From NCBI RefSeq assembly GCF_032118995.1, contig NC_092657.1, forward strand, positions 7,193,391 to 7,257,390: a stretch of 64,000 nucleotides of DNA, given 5' to 3'. The first letter of the stretch is position 1. Each line of letters begins with the position of its first letter. A program made the position numbers and the translations under genes. Positions 45,487 through 55,443 of this stretch are shown here, one piece after another. The notes beneath the pieces are model-generated. The model was not told the DNA's origin. It worked only from the letters and a program-made list of their open reading frames with translations, and did no database searches. This DNA comes from Asterias amurensis (taxonomy: Eukaryota > Echinodermata > Asteroidea > Forcipulatida > Asteriidae).

Positions 45487-46601
45487 CTGACAATGCAAAC
45501 TACAATAACTACAGTCAATCATAGGTTTCCCGCTCATTCTTTTGACAATTATAAGCAGCCAACATGCGTTATTCTTTTTTGCAGGATATTTTGTTCATCT
45601 TTCAAGCAAAGAATAATTGCGCCTTAGAATAAACAAAGATGACCTTTCAAATGAAATAGTCCACAGTTACACAGTTTTGTGATCAATTCATTTACCGTTG
45701 CACATTACATGTAGTCATTGTCAAAGCCACTGGACACTATTGTTTTTTTTACTCAAAATATTTTGTTGGCTTAAAACTTATTTGTTAACGAGCAACCGCG
45801 GGAGCTGTTGGTATTTTTATTGTGAGAAACGGCTCCCTCTGAAATAACATAAAATTTTGAGAAAGTGGTAATTTCTCACTCAAATAAGCCTTTTATTATG
45901 CATCTGAAAGCACACACAGTTGTGCAACAAGGTTTTTTTTATTCAATGTTCTTTTGCATTTTTGACGACCAATTGAGTTCAAATTTTCACATGTTTGACT
46001 GTAATTTTATATGTTGGGGTACATCAAGTGAGAAAAATTGTCTCTGACAAATATCTATAATGTGTCCAGTCTCTAAACCCCTCGTTAAAAATGTGTACAA
46101 TCACCATGCTGTTTGAATGTTTTTAACATCCAATAACATCAAGTTTCACCCAAAAGGGTCGCTTATTTTTTCACAGAAAATTGGCAGCAACTTTAACAGT
46201 AGCACCACTCTGCTAAATTGGATAACGATTATAAGCATGGTAAAAACAACCTCCTGTATCGACAATAATGGCTGTAAAAAAATTCACTTTTCACAAAATG
46301 AAATTGAACGACGGTCTCAACTAAAGAGGCAAATTGTTTTAATAAATGCAAGACCGTTAAACAAGCTCCTGTTTTGTGACGAAGTGAGCAATCAACAAGA
46401 AATATGACTGGTAATGACCAGACAGCTATCGACCATTACTTCAAAACTGATTTTGAAATTTTATATCTTTCAACTCAAAAATAAAACATGTAATTCGCTC
46501 ATAATTAATATTGATTATTTGTTTGTTTACTATTTACCTTGTTGGTATGTTGACACACAGCCAAGCACAACAAGCAATGCTAGCAGAGTGTAACCTGTCA
46601 T
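45436..46601 (-). CDS. Gene D: truncated or 5'-only peptide-precursor unit
   Basis: Two coding exons: signal 46601-46538 (MTGYTLLALLVVLGCVST then YQQ) and propeptide 45486-45436 (EVALLERLLDLKRHQK). Joined they read open for about 38 residues in the same phase as genes A-C. The cassettes that should follow were not found before gene B's leader at 42966. Either the unit lost its 3' half, or its exons serve as an alternative 5' end that splices into gene B, whose signal exon could be skipped because phases match (inference). The leader exon upstream is interrupted by a palindromic element. Substitutions M-T, A-T and Q-Q against A and B suggest relaxed constraint. Confidence 0.55.
45724..46072. 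mobile_element. Palindromic TTAA element, family 1 (diverged)
   Basis: Left AGCCACTGGACACTATTG, right ATAATGTGTCCAGTCTCT. Lies in the gene D intron between signal and propeptide exons. Confidence 0.7.
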
Positions 46602-46610
46602 TGTCTCTGT
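46538..46610 (-). CDS. Gene D signal-peptide exon
   Basis: Acceptor GATTAAACAG, then ACAGAGACA and ATG at 46601-46599. A CAG duplication at the acceptor offers two splice positions. Donor GTAAATAG. Confidence 0.72.
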
Positions 46611-47217
46611 CTGTTTAATCAAAAAGGGGAAAAAGATGTGATGTTTTCCCATTGAAAAGTTCATTTCCAATAATATAACGTGGCGTCTTTCCCAAAGGCC
46701 CGAAATTATGACGACCTAAAGTGCAGGTGCAAACACCACCTCGGATCAATCAAAACACAAATGGAAAGCTTATGTCACTGCACGTTTATCCAATGAAATC
46801 ATTGTATCTTGTCATGAAATCACTGGTTCTGTAAAACCATCCTATTGCGGATAAAGACACTGCTGACGCAGAGCAGGTCGGGAATCGAGTGACATTATAT
46901 ACTGTGTTCCCGCAAAACAGGGGTCAATTTTCTATAATCGAATACGATCCGTTTCCAAGAATGAAGTGACCGTTCGGAAGGTCACTCGTCTGTCCTTGAG
47001 AAATGAGATCTTTCGTTGAAACAAATGAAGTCACATGTCATGTTTGCACGTTGTCGACATATTACTATTAACTCAATGATGTCGTGAACTTTAGACAAAT
47101 AATTCAATCTGAACAGACTGGACCCACTTCCAAAATACACTTTGCATATTTTAGATTATCCAACCTAATCATTTAAAGACAGTCGAATTCCACATTTTAA
47201 TTAAGACGACTTCCTAC
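46611..47217. other. Gene D intron 1 sequence
   Basis: 46730-46860 (CACCTCGGATCAATC.., CACTGCACGTTTATCCAATG) is shared with an orphan copy at 48857-48990 and, inverted, with gene C intron 1 at about 54770-54910. Confidence 0.5.
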
Positions 47218-47709
47218 CTTCGCTATATTCATTGCTTGAGTTAGAGATGACCGATTCAAACAGTATCGTCAGAGCTCTGTAGTTTAAAGGAACACGTTGC
47301 AAGGGACCGGTCGAGTTGGTCTTTGAAAAGCGTTTGTAACCTTTTGCTATAAAATGCATATGGTTGGAAAGATGTTTTAAAAGTAGAATACAATGATCCA
47401 CACAAATATGCCTCGAAATTGCGTGGTTTTCCTTTTACCTCGTCGACTAACACGGTCGGCCATTCATGGGAGTCAAATTTTTGGCCCCCATAAATGGCCG
47501 ACCGTGTTAGTTCGCAAAGCAAAAGGAAAACCACGAAATACCGAGGCATATTTGTGTGGATCGTTGTATTCTACTTTAGAAACATCTTTCCAACCATATG
47601 CATTTTGTATAAACAAACGGTCACGAAAATGCTTTTTATAGATCAATTCGTCCGAACCAAGGCAACGTGTCCCTTTAAGTTCTTACCGTGGAGAGCCACA
47701 CCTTCAACT
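47218..47709 (-). other. Gene D 5' leader exon, interrupted by a palindromic element
   Basis: Same leader as genes A-C (start at 47709, donor GAAG|GTAGGAAG at 47218), but 391 extra bases stand between GTAGTTTAA and GTTCTTACCG. In gene A the same spot reads GTAGTTTAAGTTCT. If transcribed, the 5' UTR would carry a near-perfect 387-nt hairpin and new ATGs, which should depress translation (inference). Confidence 0.7.
47288..47674. mobile_element. Palindromic TTAA element, family 2, inside gene D leader
   Basis: 387 bp, flanked by TTAA at 47284-47287 and 47675-47678 where genes A-C have a single site. Ends AGGAACACGTTGC and ACGTGTCCCT; centre CAAATTTTTGGCCCCCA. Two shadow ORFs on opposite strands come from the palindrome. 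Confidence 0.92.
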
Positions 47710-47838
47710 GAGCTTCAGCTACTGCCAGGGTCTACTTTTTAGCCCCCTTTTTGTTTAGTTTTTTTCCTCTGTTTTTTTTTGTCTCAGCAAAAGACGAATT
47801 TTCAGACGACTGTAAAGAGCTAAATGTAGGTGAGGTCA
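47709..47838 (-). promoter_or_regulatory. Gene D core promoter
   Basis: TAAAAAG (47741-47735) 32 bases before TCAGTT (47711-47706); AGGTGAGGTCA at 47828-47838. Confidence 0.55.
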
Positions 47839-47961
47839 TGTTCAGATTTTGTGTACACTATTTAGAGAATGAAAATCATGGCACACAGAAGGTATTCATG
47901 ATTGTGTGAAACTATTCACCTCTTGTGTTGCACATACAAACACCGCGTCAAAACATTTAAA

Positions 47962-48294
47962 GGTTTTAGACAGTGGACACGTTTGGTAAGTGTCAAAGAC
48001 CAGTAGCCTCACTTGATGTATCCCAACAAATGCATAAAATAACAAACCTGTGAAAATTTGAGCTAAATTGGTCGTCGAAGTTGCAAGATAATAACGGAAG
48101 ATAAAACACCCTTGTTGCATTACTTTGTGTGCTTTCAGACGCATATTTAAAGTCTTCAGCGGAAGTATTTTATAATTTGAGTGATAAATTACGTCTTTTT
48201 TAAAAACTACGTTACAGCTCTCCATTGCTCGTTTCCCAAAAGTGTTAAATGTATACAGTTATTTTGAGTAATCACCAATAGTGTCCAGTGCCAT
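47962..48294. mobile_element. Palindromic TTAA element, family 1
   Basis: Left AGACAGTGGACACGTTTGG, right ATCACCAATAGTGTCCAGTG. Upstream of the gene D promoter. Confidence 0.75.
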
Positions 48295-48594
48295 GCCGCA
48301 CAAAGTATGGCTCCATAAGTATTCGATATTTGTTTTTGTATCATTCTTTTTTACCAAGAAATGTATGTGTAGTATTCTTTTAAAGTATTATACTGTTAAT
48401 TAACGAAAACAAACTATCCCTCCATTTAGGTGCTGTTGTTGTGGACGTTGTGAGTAAAAAATAAATAAAATAATAAGAAAAATAAACACAAAAAGAGTTG
48501 AAATAGTAGGCTTTGTTTTGGGTTTTTTATTCTTGTTTTTGTGTTTATATCAATGTCTCACAAGAAACGTTTTTAACGAACGCACCCTCTACAA

Positions 48595-48849
48595 TGGGTG
48601 CGTTCGATTAGCTTCCCTGGGTCGACCACGCGGTACTCACTCGGGTGAGCCCCTGACAAGACCTAATCGAACGATCACACTCGCCCTCTCGTGGTAACGT
48701 CAAGCACATCGGGTCACCCCCTAGTGACCAACTCCACAAGCAGGGCACTGGGGACTGACCCGGGTGAGTCCCTGCAATGACGTCAAAGCTATTCGAACGC
48801 ACCGGGTGCAGACCGGGGTCGACCCAGGGAAGCTAAACGAACGCACCCA
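48595..48849. mobile_element. Inverted-repeat element (GGGTGCGTTCG ends), long form
   Basis: Ends GGGTGCGTTCGATTAGC and GCTAAACGAACGCACCC with GGGTCGACC arms and GTGAGCCCCTG / CGGGTGAGTCCCTG inner copies. An inverted terminus (AACGAACGCACCC) lies 8 bases before it at about 48575, hinting at a second, nested copy. Confidence 0.8.
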
Positions 48850-48856
48850 CGGTATC

Positions 48857-48990
48857 TGTTTTTTAATTGGTCCGAGGTTGGAAAGCTCATGTCACTGCAC
48901 GTTTTTCCAATGACATCATTGTATCCATTGAAATCACTGATTCTGAAAAAAAAATGTGTTTATCCTTGCGGGTAAAGACAGGCCCCCAGT
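48857..48990. other. Orphan copy of a gene-unit intron segment
   Basis: GAAAGCTCATGTCACTGCAC through CCAATGACATCATTG to GCGGGTAAAGACA matches 46755-46870 in gene D intron 1, same orientation. No signal exon remains beside it; the inverted-repeat element above ends next to it. Confidence 0.55.
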
Positions 48991-48999
48991 CTAGCTACA

Positions 49000-50240
49000 C
49001 AGCAGCTAACGTTTAGATCAGCTGGGGTCAATGTGTTAGATCTGGTGTAACTGAGGGTGCATAAACACACTGTGCTGGCTTCCTTACGCGTTGACTTTCC
49101 TTATTAACGAACCAAACAACAGAACACCCGAAATTAATCTCTTCTTTATCCCAGTCTCTTCTGTATCCCAGTTTGGTTCCTAATTGTAATTAACCCAAAG
49201 CGGCATTGTTAAAACTATACCGCTCTGGGTTCTAAATCTCAGTACGGGCCAAATGGAATTGCGTTGAGAAAATAAACAAATCATAAAGATTCTGAATACT
49301 GACGGATTCTAAAATGGTCGGATAAAAACTTACTCCGGCCACGGAGGTAGAATTGATGCTCAGGCTGAATCCCATGGTGTGTGGTTAGTCCTCCGAGTCA
49401 GTTTCAGTAAGCCCCGCCCTCCCCTCCTCCTGAAATCGATCTTAAAATCGGTACTTAGTCCATTTCCTACATTGCAAAGGTTATTTTGTTGACACTATTC
49501 TTTGTATCGGATATAATTAGCCGATGAAAACTTGACACATAGGCCTAATCAAAACTGTGCAGAAGCCCCTGCTTGGTGCTCCAGTGGTAAGACATATGCT
49601 TAAGCAATCTAAAGGTCTCGAGTTCGAATCCTACCTGAGTAATTTTCTTGTTTTCCACAGCCCTTTTGAAAGCACTCGGTATACAGTGCTTAAAACACAT
49701 TAGTGTGATGGTCAATAACCAAATTATAATTCTTATACCCGATGCAAAATTATGATTTATTAAATACCAACACGTACGCGATTTTGTTATGCATCAACAA
49801 CATTGAGCAACATGATTGATTGCCTTATATTTGTGTCTGTTTGTGCCTTTGACAATACAGAATTTCACTTGCTAGTTTTGTCTGGCTTCAAGCAATTGTG
49901 GCGCCCAGTTGCAACCCGTAAATAACAAGCCTCGCCTGGGGCAGCCTTTTCACAAATTCACTAAATAGAGTACAACAAATCTGAATATGACCTCAACTAC
50001 ATTCAGCAATTTAATCTCGTCTGAAAGTTTGTCTTTTGTTGAGCAAAATACGGGAGCTACAAAGAAGTGTAAGAAAAATTAAACCAATAAAAAAACATAG
50101 CCTACCTTTTCCAGGACATTTTTGTTTGCTTAGTCAACAAAGCGGTTGGTTGTCTTTAAATTGTTATTGACGTTATTTAAATTGTTTTTTTGCTACAACA
50201 AAAGAGGTGAATAGTACGGAAGCGTATTGCCGCCACATGA
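49000..50240. other. Intergenic between genes D and C
   Basis: No gene. Contains a tRNA-derived segment (49570-49690). Otherwise nothing recognised. Confidence 0.4.
49570..49690 (+). mobile_element. tRNA-derived SINE-like segment
   Basis: GTGCTCCAGTGGTAAGAC resembles a pol III A box and GAGTTCGAATCC a B box, about 35 bases apart. The acceptor stem does not pair, and the sequence continues into an unrelated tail, so it is not a tRNA gene. Borders uncertain. Confidence 0.5.
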
Positions 50241-50250
50241 AAAAAACATT

Positions 50251-51010
50251 CTCTCTAACCGTGTACGTATCGTGTACGTACACGATAAGCGCAAACTTAT
50301 CATGTGTGTACGTACACTATTAGTTATAGTGTATTATAACACCCCTTGCAAGTATTCTGCCTGCTCATTGGTTTAGAGCGCGTCACATGACATGTCTTAG
50401 TTTTGCTAGACGACGGCCGTGTGATAGTGCGTCGGTTTGCCATGCGCTAGTCCGAAGACTAGCACACGGCGCCGTGCGCTAGTCCGACAGACTAGCACAC
50501 GGCGTGCAGTACCCAGACGTCCGTTGCGTGTATGAGGATGATAAATTAATAGTCTGTAACCATTTCGGATTGCACGACACCACATGCAACACAGTAAGTA
50601 AAAGTGTTTGCAATCTGTATTCGCGTCGTCCGTGGATTGTAGCATTCAGGTCTGTAACTTAATAATAATAGTACAGTATTTAGAAATGTTTGGGGTGTTA
50701 TAAAACAAATATTGACTGCTTTTACTCGTGCAATGGTTAAAAACTATGACTCCCTCGGTGATCCCCGGAGCGTTCTATTTTCCCTCGGCTTTGCCTCGGG
50801 AAAATAGAACGCTCCGGGAATCACCTCGGGAGTCATAGTTTTAACCATAGCACTCGAAGCAGTCAATATTTGTATACGCACACGATATATCCAAACTTGT
50901 TTGCACTTACACGATAAGTTTGGACGCGGTAAGTTTGGATTTATCGTGTACGTACACAATAACTTAACGTGTACGTACGTACGTACACGATAAGTCTACA
51001 TAAGAGAGAG
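50251..51010. mobile_element. 760-bp DNA transposon relic with 9-bp target duplication
   Basis: Flanked by AAAAACATT on both sides (50242-50250, 51011-51019). Ends CTCTCT with inner CGTGTACGTACACGATAAG repeats inverted at both sides. Inside lie palindromes of GACTAGCACACGGCG and a hairpin of CGGGAAAATAGAACGCTCC. A 9-bp duplication suits Mutator-like elements (family knowledge), but no transposase is present. Confidence 0.75.
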
Positions 51011-51134
51011 AAAAACATTATTTATATGGCAGCAATACGTTTCTGTAGAATAGTTTGAATAACAATCATGAATAGCTTCTTTGTGCCTAGATTTTTATTC
51101 TCTAAATAGTGTACACAGAATCTGCACAATATTA

Positions 51135-51236
51135 TGACCTCACCTACATTTAGCCCTTTATTGTCGTCTGAAATTCGTCTTTTGTTGAGCCAAAAAACGG
51201 GCCTAAAAAGTAGACCCTGGAAGTAGCTGAAGCTCA
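51135..51236 (+). promoter_or_regulatory. Gene C core promoter
   Basis: TAAAAAG (51204-51210) 32 bases before A of TCAGTT (51236); TGACCTCACC (complement of GGTGAGGTCA) at 51135-51144. Confidence 0.6.
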
Positions 51237-51341
51237 GTTGAAGGAGTGGCTCTCCACGGTACTAGAACTGAAACTACAGAGCTCTGACGATACTGTTTGA
51301 ATCGGTCATCTTAGTACTCAAGCGAAGAAGTCATTACAAAG
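51236..51341 (+). other. Gene C 5' leader exon (non-coding)
   Basis: Homologous to the other three leaders; donor ACAAAG|GTAGGAAG. Splices to AGACAATG at 55375 over a 4-kb intron that contains several transposon copies. Confidence 0.7.
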
Positions 51342-51564
51342 GTAGGAAGTCATCTTAATTTAAATGTGGAAACCGACAGTCTTTAAATGATTAGATTTAC
51401 AAACTTTGATTATACAATTCACTTATGAATTATTATGGTTTTTAGACCATTGAAATTGAATCATCATTCAAACATGAAAAAAACGAAGAGTCATGAAACA
51501 TGGTTTATAAACCATGAAAAATTAAGCACATCCAAAACATTAAACCCTAAACTTTGCATCTTAA

Positions 51565-53177
51565 AGGGTCTTTGTAACTTTTGTAGTACAAAAAAACACA
51601 ATGTCCACAGATATACACTAAACTTTACACGGTTTGAAGATAATGATATATATAGAGGAGTTTGCGGTAACACCATGTAATAACAATCTCTAAATGAGTT
51701 GGGGTGGTTCTGAAAAGAACCGTTGGGTTAACTCGACGTTTCGATCAGTATGCTCTGATCGTCTTCTGGAGAATGCTGGACTCTGATGCTGCATGCTGCT
51801 TAAGTACTAGGCGGTGGATCAGCGGTGATGCACGAAGGCGGGAAATGTAGGCGGGAAGTGAACTCGATGATGCGTGGTGAAACCTGTTGTGGAGCCTTGG
51901 GGTTGTGTGGGGGGGTGTGCTCACTGAACCGTGTCAGTAGGAACAAGCACAGGGGATAGTGAGGGTGTGGGGCCTAGGTGACTGAGGGTATAGATGACCC
52001 AAAGCAGTCTAATGGTTGGGGGCCTAGGGGGTGACCGTGGATATAGAAGATCCATTGGTCGGGAGAAGGGGGAGCCAGATGTCTCTGATGTGGAAGCCGA
52101 TGTCTTGGGGTACGGTGTCATGCTTGTGGATCTCGATGGCCTCTCTAATGCGTCTAGGGTGCCACGCCTGGATGGGAGCGATGATTTCAGCAGCATCCCA
52201 GTTCACTCGGTGGTCAGCGATGTGGGAATGCTTGACGATGGCGGATTTATCGAGGTCCCCCTCCTACCGTGTGCTCGGTGTTCCTTAAGTCTAGTGGGAA
52301 GTTTACGCCCGGTTTCCCCGACATAAACCTTACCACATTCGCATGGAATGCGATAGACTCCGGCACGGGCGGAGGGGTCCTTCTTGTCCTTGTGCGATTG
52401 GAGAGAGCCATGGAGTTTCTTCGGGGCGGAGTGATACACCTTGATACCTGCTTCCTTGAAGATGCGTTGGAGGCGATGAGAGGGGGGACCTAGGTATGGT
52501 AAACTAACTGCGGGTGTGTGTGTTTGACCTTGGGTATAGGAGACCCTTTGGTCGGGGGGACGGGCTTGCTAGTCTTTACTTGCTTGGCGTTGTATCCATT
52601 CCGCTGTAGAGAAGTGGTGATGTGCTGCAACTCATGCTGGAGGCTATCCGGATCACAAATGGTATAAGCCCGTTGAACCAGCGCACGGTTGACTGACGAC
52701 TTGATGGCAGGATGATGGAAAGACCGCTGATGCAGGTAACGGTCGGTGTGGGTGGGTTTCCGGTAAATGCTGTGATGTAGGGTGCCGTCTTGGTTTCTTG
52801 TAATGAGAACATCCAGAAAGGGTAACTTTCCGGAATGTTCTTGCTCCATGGTGAACTTGATACTGGAGTGTTGTTGGTTGAGGTACTGCAGAAAGATAAT
52901 GATAGTAGAAAGCTTCCCTGAAAATACTACGTTGCTGAGGTGCTGTAGTTTTTGGGAAATGAGTAAAACAATGTCATGAAAATAATTTTCGTCTCATGAG
53001 ACGAAAATTATTTTAATCATTTACAAACGTATTTTCAAGACATTTTTTTACTAATTTCTCAAAAACTACAGCACCTCAGTAAGTAAGATTTGAAGGGAAG
53101 CTTTCCACTATCATTATCTTCAAACCCTGTAAGTTTAATGTAAATCTATGGACATTTTGAAAAAGTACTGAAATCCT
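51565..53177. mobile_element. Palindromic TTAA element, family 3, split by a Penelope-like insertion
   Basis: Left piece 51565-51648 starts AGGGTCTTTGTAACTTTTG after TTAA; right piece 52893-53177 ends ACTGAAATCCT before TTAA. AAGATAATGATA occurs at both junctions (51637-51648 and 52893-52904) and once in intact copies, as expected for a target duplication of the inserted element. Confidence 0.85.
51649..52892 (-). mobile_element. Penelope-like retroelement, 5'-truncated
   Basis: Minus strand. 52490-52849 carries FTMEQEHSGKLPFLDVLITR-type sequence with YRKPTHTDRYLH, the end of a Penelope-type reverse transcriptase. 52203-52439 carries a GIY-YIG endonuclease (GVYRIPCECGKVYVGETGRK, then RLKEHRAH). 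The 3' part reads GATCGAAACGTCGAGTT and ends CATGGTGTTACCGC near 51660. Most of the reverse transcriptase is missing, so this is a dead insertion, bounded by a 12-bp target duplication. Confidence 0.85.
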
Positions 53178-53410
53178 TTAAAAACGTGGCCTATAACTGT
53201 GCACATTTAATTCATCATAAACCATTCATCGATGAAATCAATGGACCGATCAGCGGAAATCAGCGGTCTTTCCATCATCCAGCCATCAACTGGGCCTATC
53301 AATCAAACTGTGCGCGTTCACCCATTTGACCAATCACAGCAATGATTGTGGTCGGACAAATTCGGTCATGTGTGCGCGTATATTTGGCACGCGCGGCAGA
53401 ATCGTGCAGA

Positions 53411-53564
53411 ATAGACCTTTTCGCAAATACTGGGGCGCGCGCGTAAAGCTTGGAATTAGGTGCATTGTGGTCTTGCTGGTAGCAAAATTTGATTAATATC
53501 TATCCCACAATGCACCTCATTCAACAGTCCGCGCTTGCGCATTGGTAATTGCGATAAGGTCTAT
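53411..53564. mobile_element. Short inverted-repeat element, second copy
   Basis: Same family as 12295-12437 (ATAGACCTTTTCGCAAATAC ends, GGTGCATTGTGG arms). High identity by eye, so relatively young. Confidence 0.85.
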
Positions 53565-54346
53565 GTCATTGGGAGTGTTAGCACACGAGTCTTGCTCACG
53601 TTCGCGGTAGGCGGAGCTTAGTGGAAAGCCGGAACGGTCCATAGACCCTTCCCATGAAATATGTAAATTGCACATAGCGCGTGCGCACTAACGTTTTGGT
53701 TGGCAAAATGAGGGAACATCGCGCTGTTTTGTACACGGCTATTGGGTGCGTGACGCAGACACGATTGCGCGTCTGCTTAGTGCACAACTCTATGGCGTTT
53801 GCCAACCAACTGGGTCTGTACGCATGCGTGAATGTGAATGTGAAAACTTTGATTGCTTAGTAAGAAACCATTAAGAAAATTTCAGCCGTTTCTATGGTTT
53901 ACATTTAGTTGTTACAAACCATGGTAAAAACATGTGTAAAAAAAAAAAAAAAAAGTGGCCAGATATGATACTAATCGGTATAGAGAACCTGAAATGTTTT
54001 TTAAATAATGGTAACCAGTTTTCCAATCTACTCCACGGCAGTATAATGTATAAAATCATGTCTGCATTAAAGTTCATGCTCTATAGATCTGTTGTACACA
54101 TTACTTGACTTCACATAGTGCAACAATATCTTACATTGACTTTTTTTATTATTCAACTCGGAAATATGGATACTTTAATTGTCACATCCCTTCATCGAAA
54201 TTAGTTTTCAGTGACGTCATGTCTTCGTCTGGATATGCATTTGTATTTATGTTCCGGATCATTAAATCAGGGTTAAAAAAAGGTTCACAGTAAAAATTAT
54301 TGTATTATGACAGGATAAATCAATCATCGAACTGTAGCGTGTGACC
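53565..54346. other. Gene C intron 1, nothing recognised
   Basis: Short ORFs only; an A17 run near 53939. Confidence 0.35.
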
Positions 54347-54593
54347 TGGGCCCAATTTCATAGCGCTGCTTAAGCAAAAAATTTGCTCAAGCACGAAAAT
54401 AGCTCGCTTATTTAACACATGTTACTGGCCAAAATGTCATGTCATATACATTGGTTATGACGTGTATTTAGCTATTGTTTACTTAGAATAACAATTTGAG
54501 TGTAGTCTTGGCCGGTAATCTGACTTTACTAAGCAAGGATTTTCTCGCTTAAGCAAAATTTTGTGCTTAAGCAGCTCTATGAAATTGGGCCCA
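54347..54593. mobile_element. Inverted-repeat element (TGGGCCCAATTTCATAG ends)
   Basis: Ends TGGGCCCAATTTCATAGCGC and CTCTATGAAATTGGGCCCA with CTGCTTAAGCAAA arms. Two relatives at 58617-58849 and 58919-59150. Confidence 0.85.
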
Positions 54594-55374
54594 GATAATA
54601 GCAGAGCCGATTCCATGACTTGCCATAGACACGATAACAGTTCAATCGATACAACAATTCTTTACATCTGACTTGCTTGAATCATAGAGGTTTAGGTTGT
54701 ATAGAACAATTATGATATCGTCGCTCGCCATTACCGAGACTGGTCCCCTGGTTTTAGCAACACTGATAATGACTGGTATTGGGTTTACAGAACCAGTGAT
54801 TTCATTGGATACAGTTATTTATTATACTTTCCATATCTGTGTTTTGGTTGGTTGGAGGTGATGTGTGGATGCAGCTGACAAACGTCACCTCGGACCAATC
54901 AGCACACAGATGGAAAGGTTACCTTTGCTTGTCTGCATGCAACTTCCACGTGTATGATGTACAGGTTGACTCTTTCAAACCATTTCGAAATTTTTTCTAA
55001 GTTTACTTTAAAAATGTATTCCATGCTAATCTCTTGAATTAAACGGGAATAATAACGGCCTTATTTGCTGTCTTACATCGGTTTTAAATGTCATGTCTTT
55101 ATTATCGTCCATAGGCTGGGGAACCGGACTAATAGATTTTGCTGTTTTGTTTACAATTCACTTTCGTATCACTTGTGTATGTACTATCCATTTGGTATAT
55201 AACATCATACAATTCATTTTGAATCACTATGATATCTGCAAAAGTGATTAAACTTTTTTGTATGATTCGAAATCTTTCAACATTCTTTGATGAAGAAAAA
55301 GAACCTCAAATTGAATATTAACTCACCTAATTTTGTTAGATAAATAACCTCATTTTTCTTCTTCGATTAAACAG
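54594..55374. other. Gene C intron 1, part before the signal exon
   Basis: 54770-54910 is the inverted counterpart of the gene D intron segment at 46730-46860 (AGAACCAGTGATTTCATTGG, GTCACCTCGGACCAATCAG). No exon seen. Confidence 0.45.
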
Positions 55375-55443
55375 AGACAATGAAGGGCTACACACTAATA
55401 GCGTTGATTGTTGTGTTCAGCTGTGTGTCAGCATACCAAGATG
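55375..55443 (+). CDS. Gene C signal-peptide exon
   Basis: Acceptor CTTCGATTAAACAG, AGACA, ATG at 55380, donor GTAAATACA. Phase 1 end. Confidence 0.85.

Noticed and set aside
47256-47641. Overlapping ORFs on both strands sharing similar residues
   Set aside because: They are shadows of a single palindromic element read from each strand.
49570-49640. tRNA gene
   Set aside because: A- and B-box words are present but the acceptor stem does not pair; better read as a tRNA-derived SINE.
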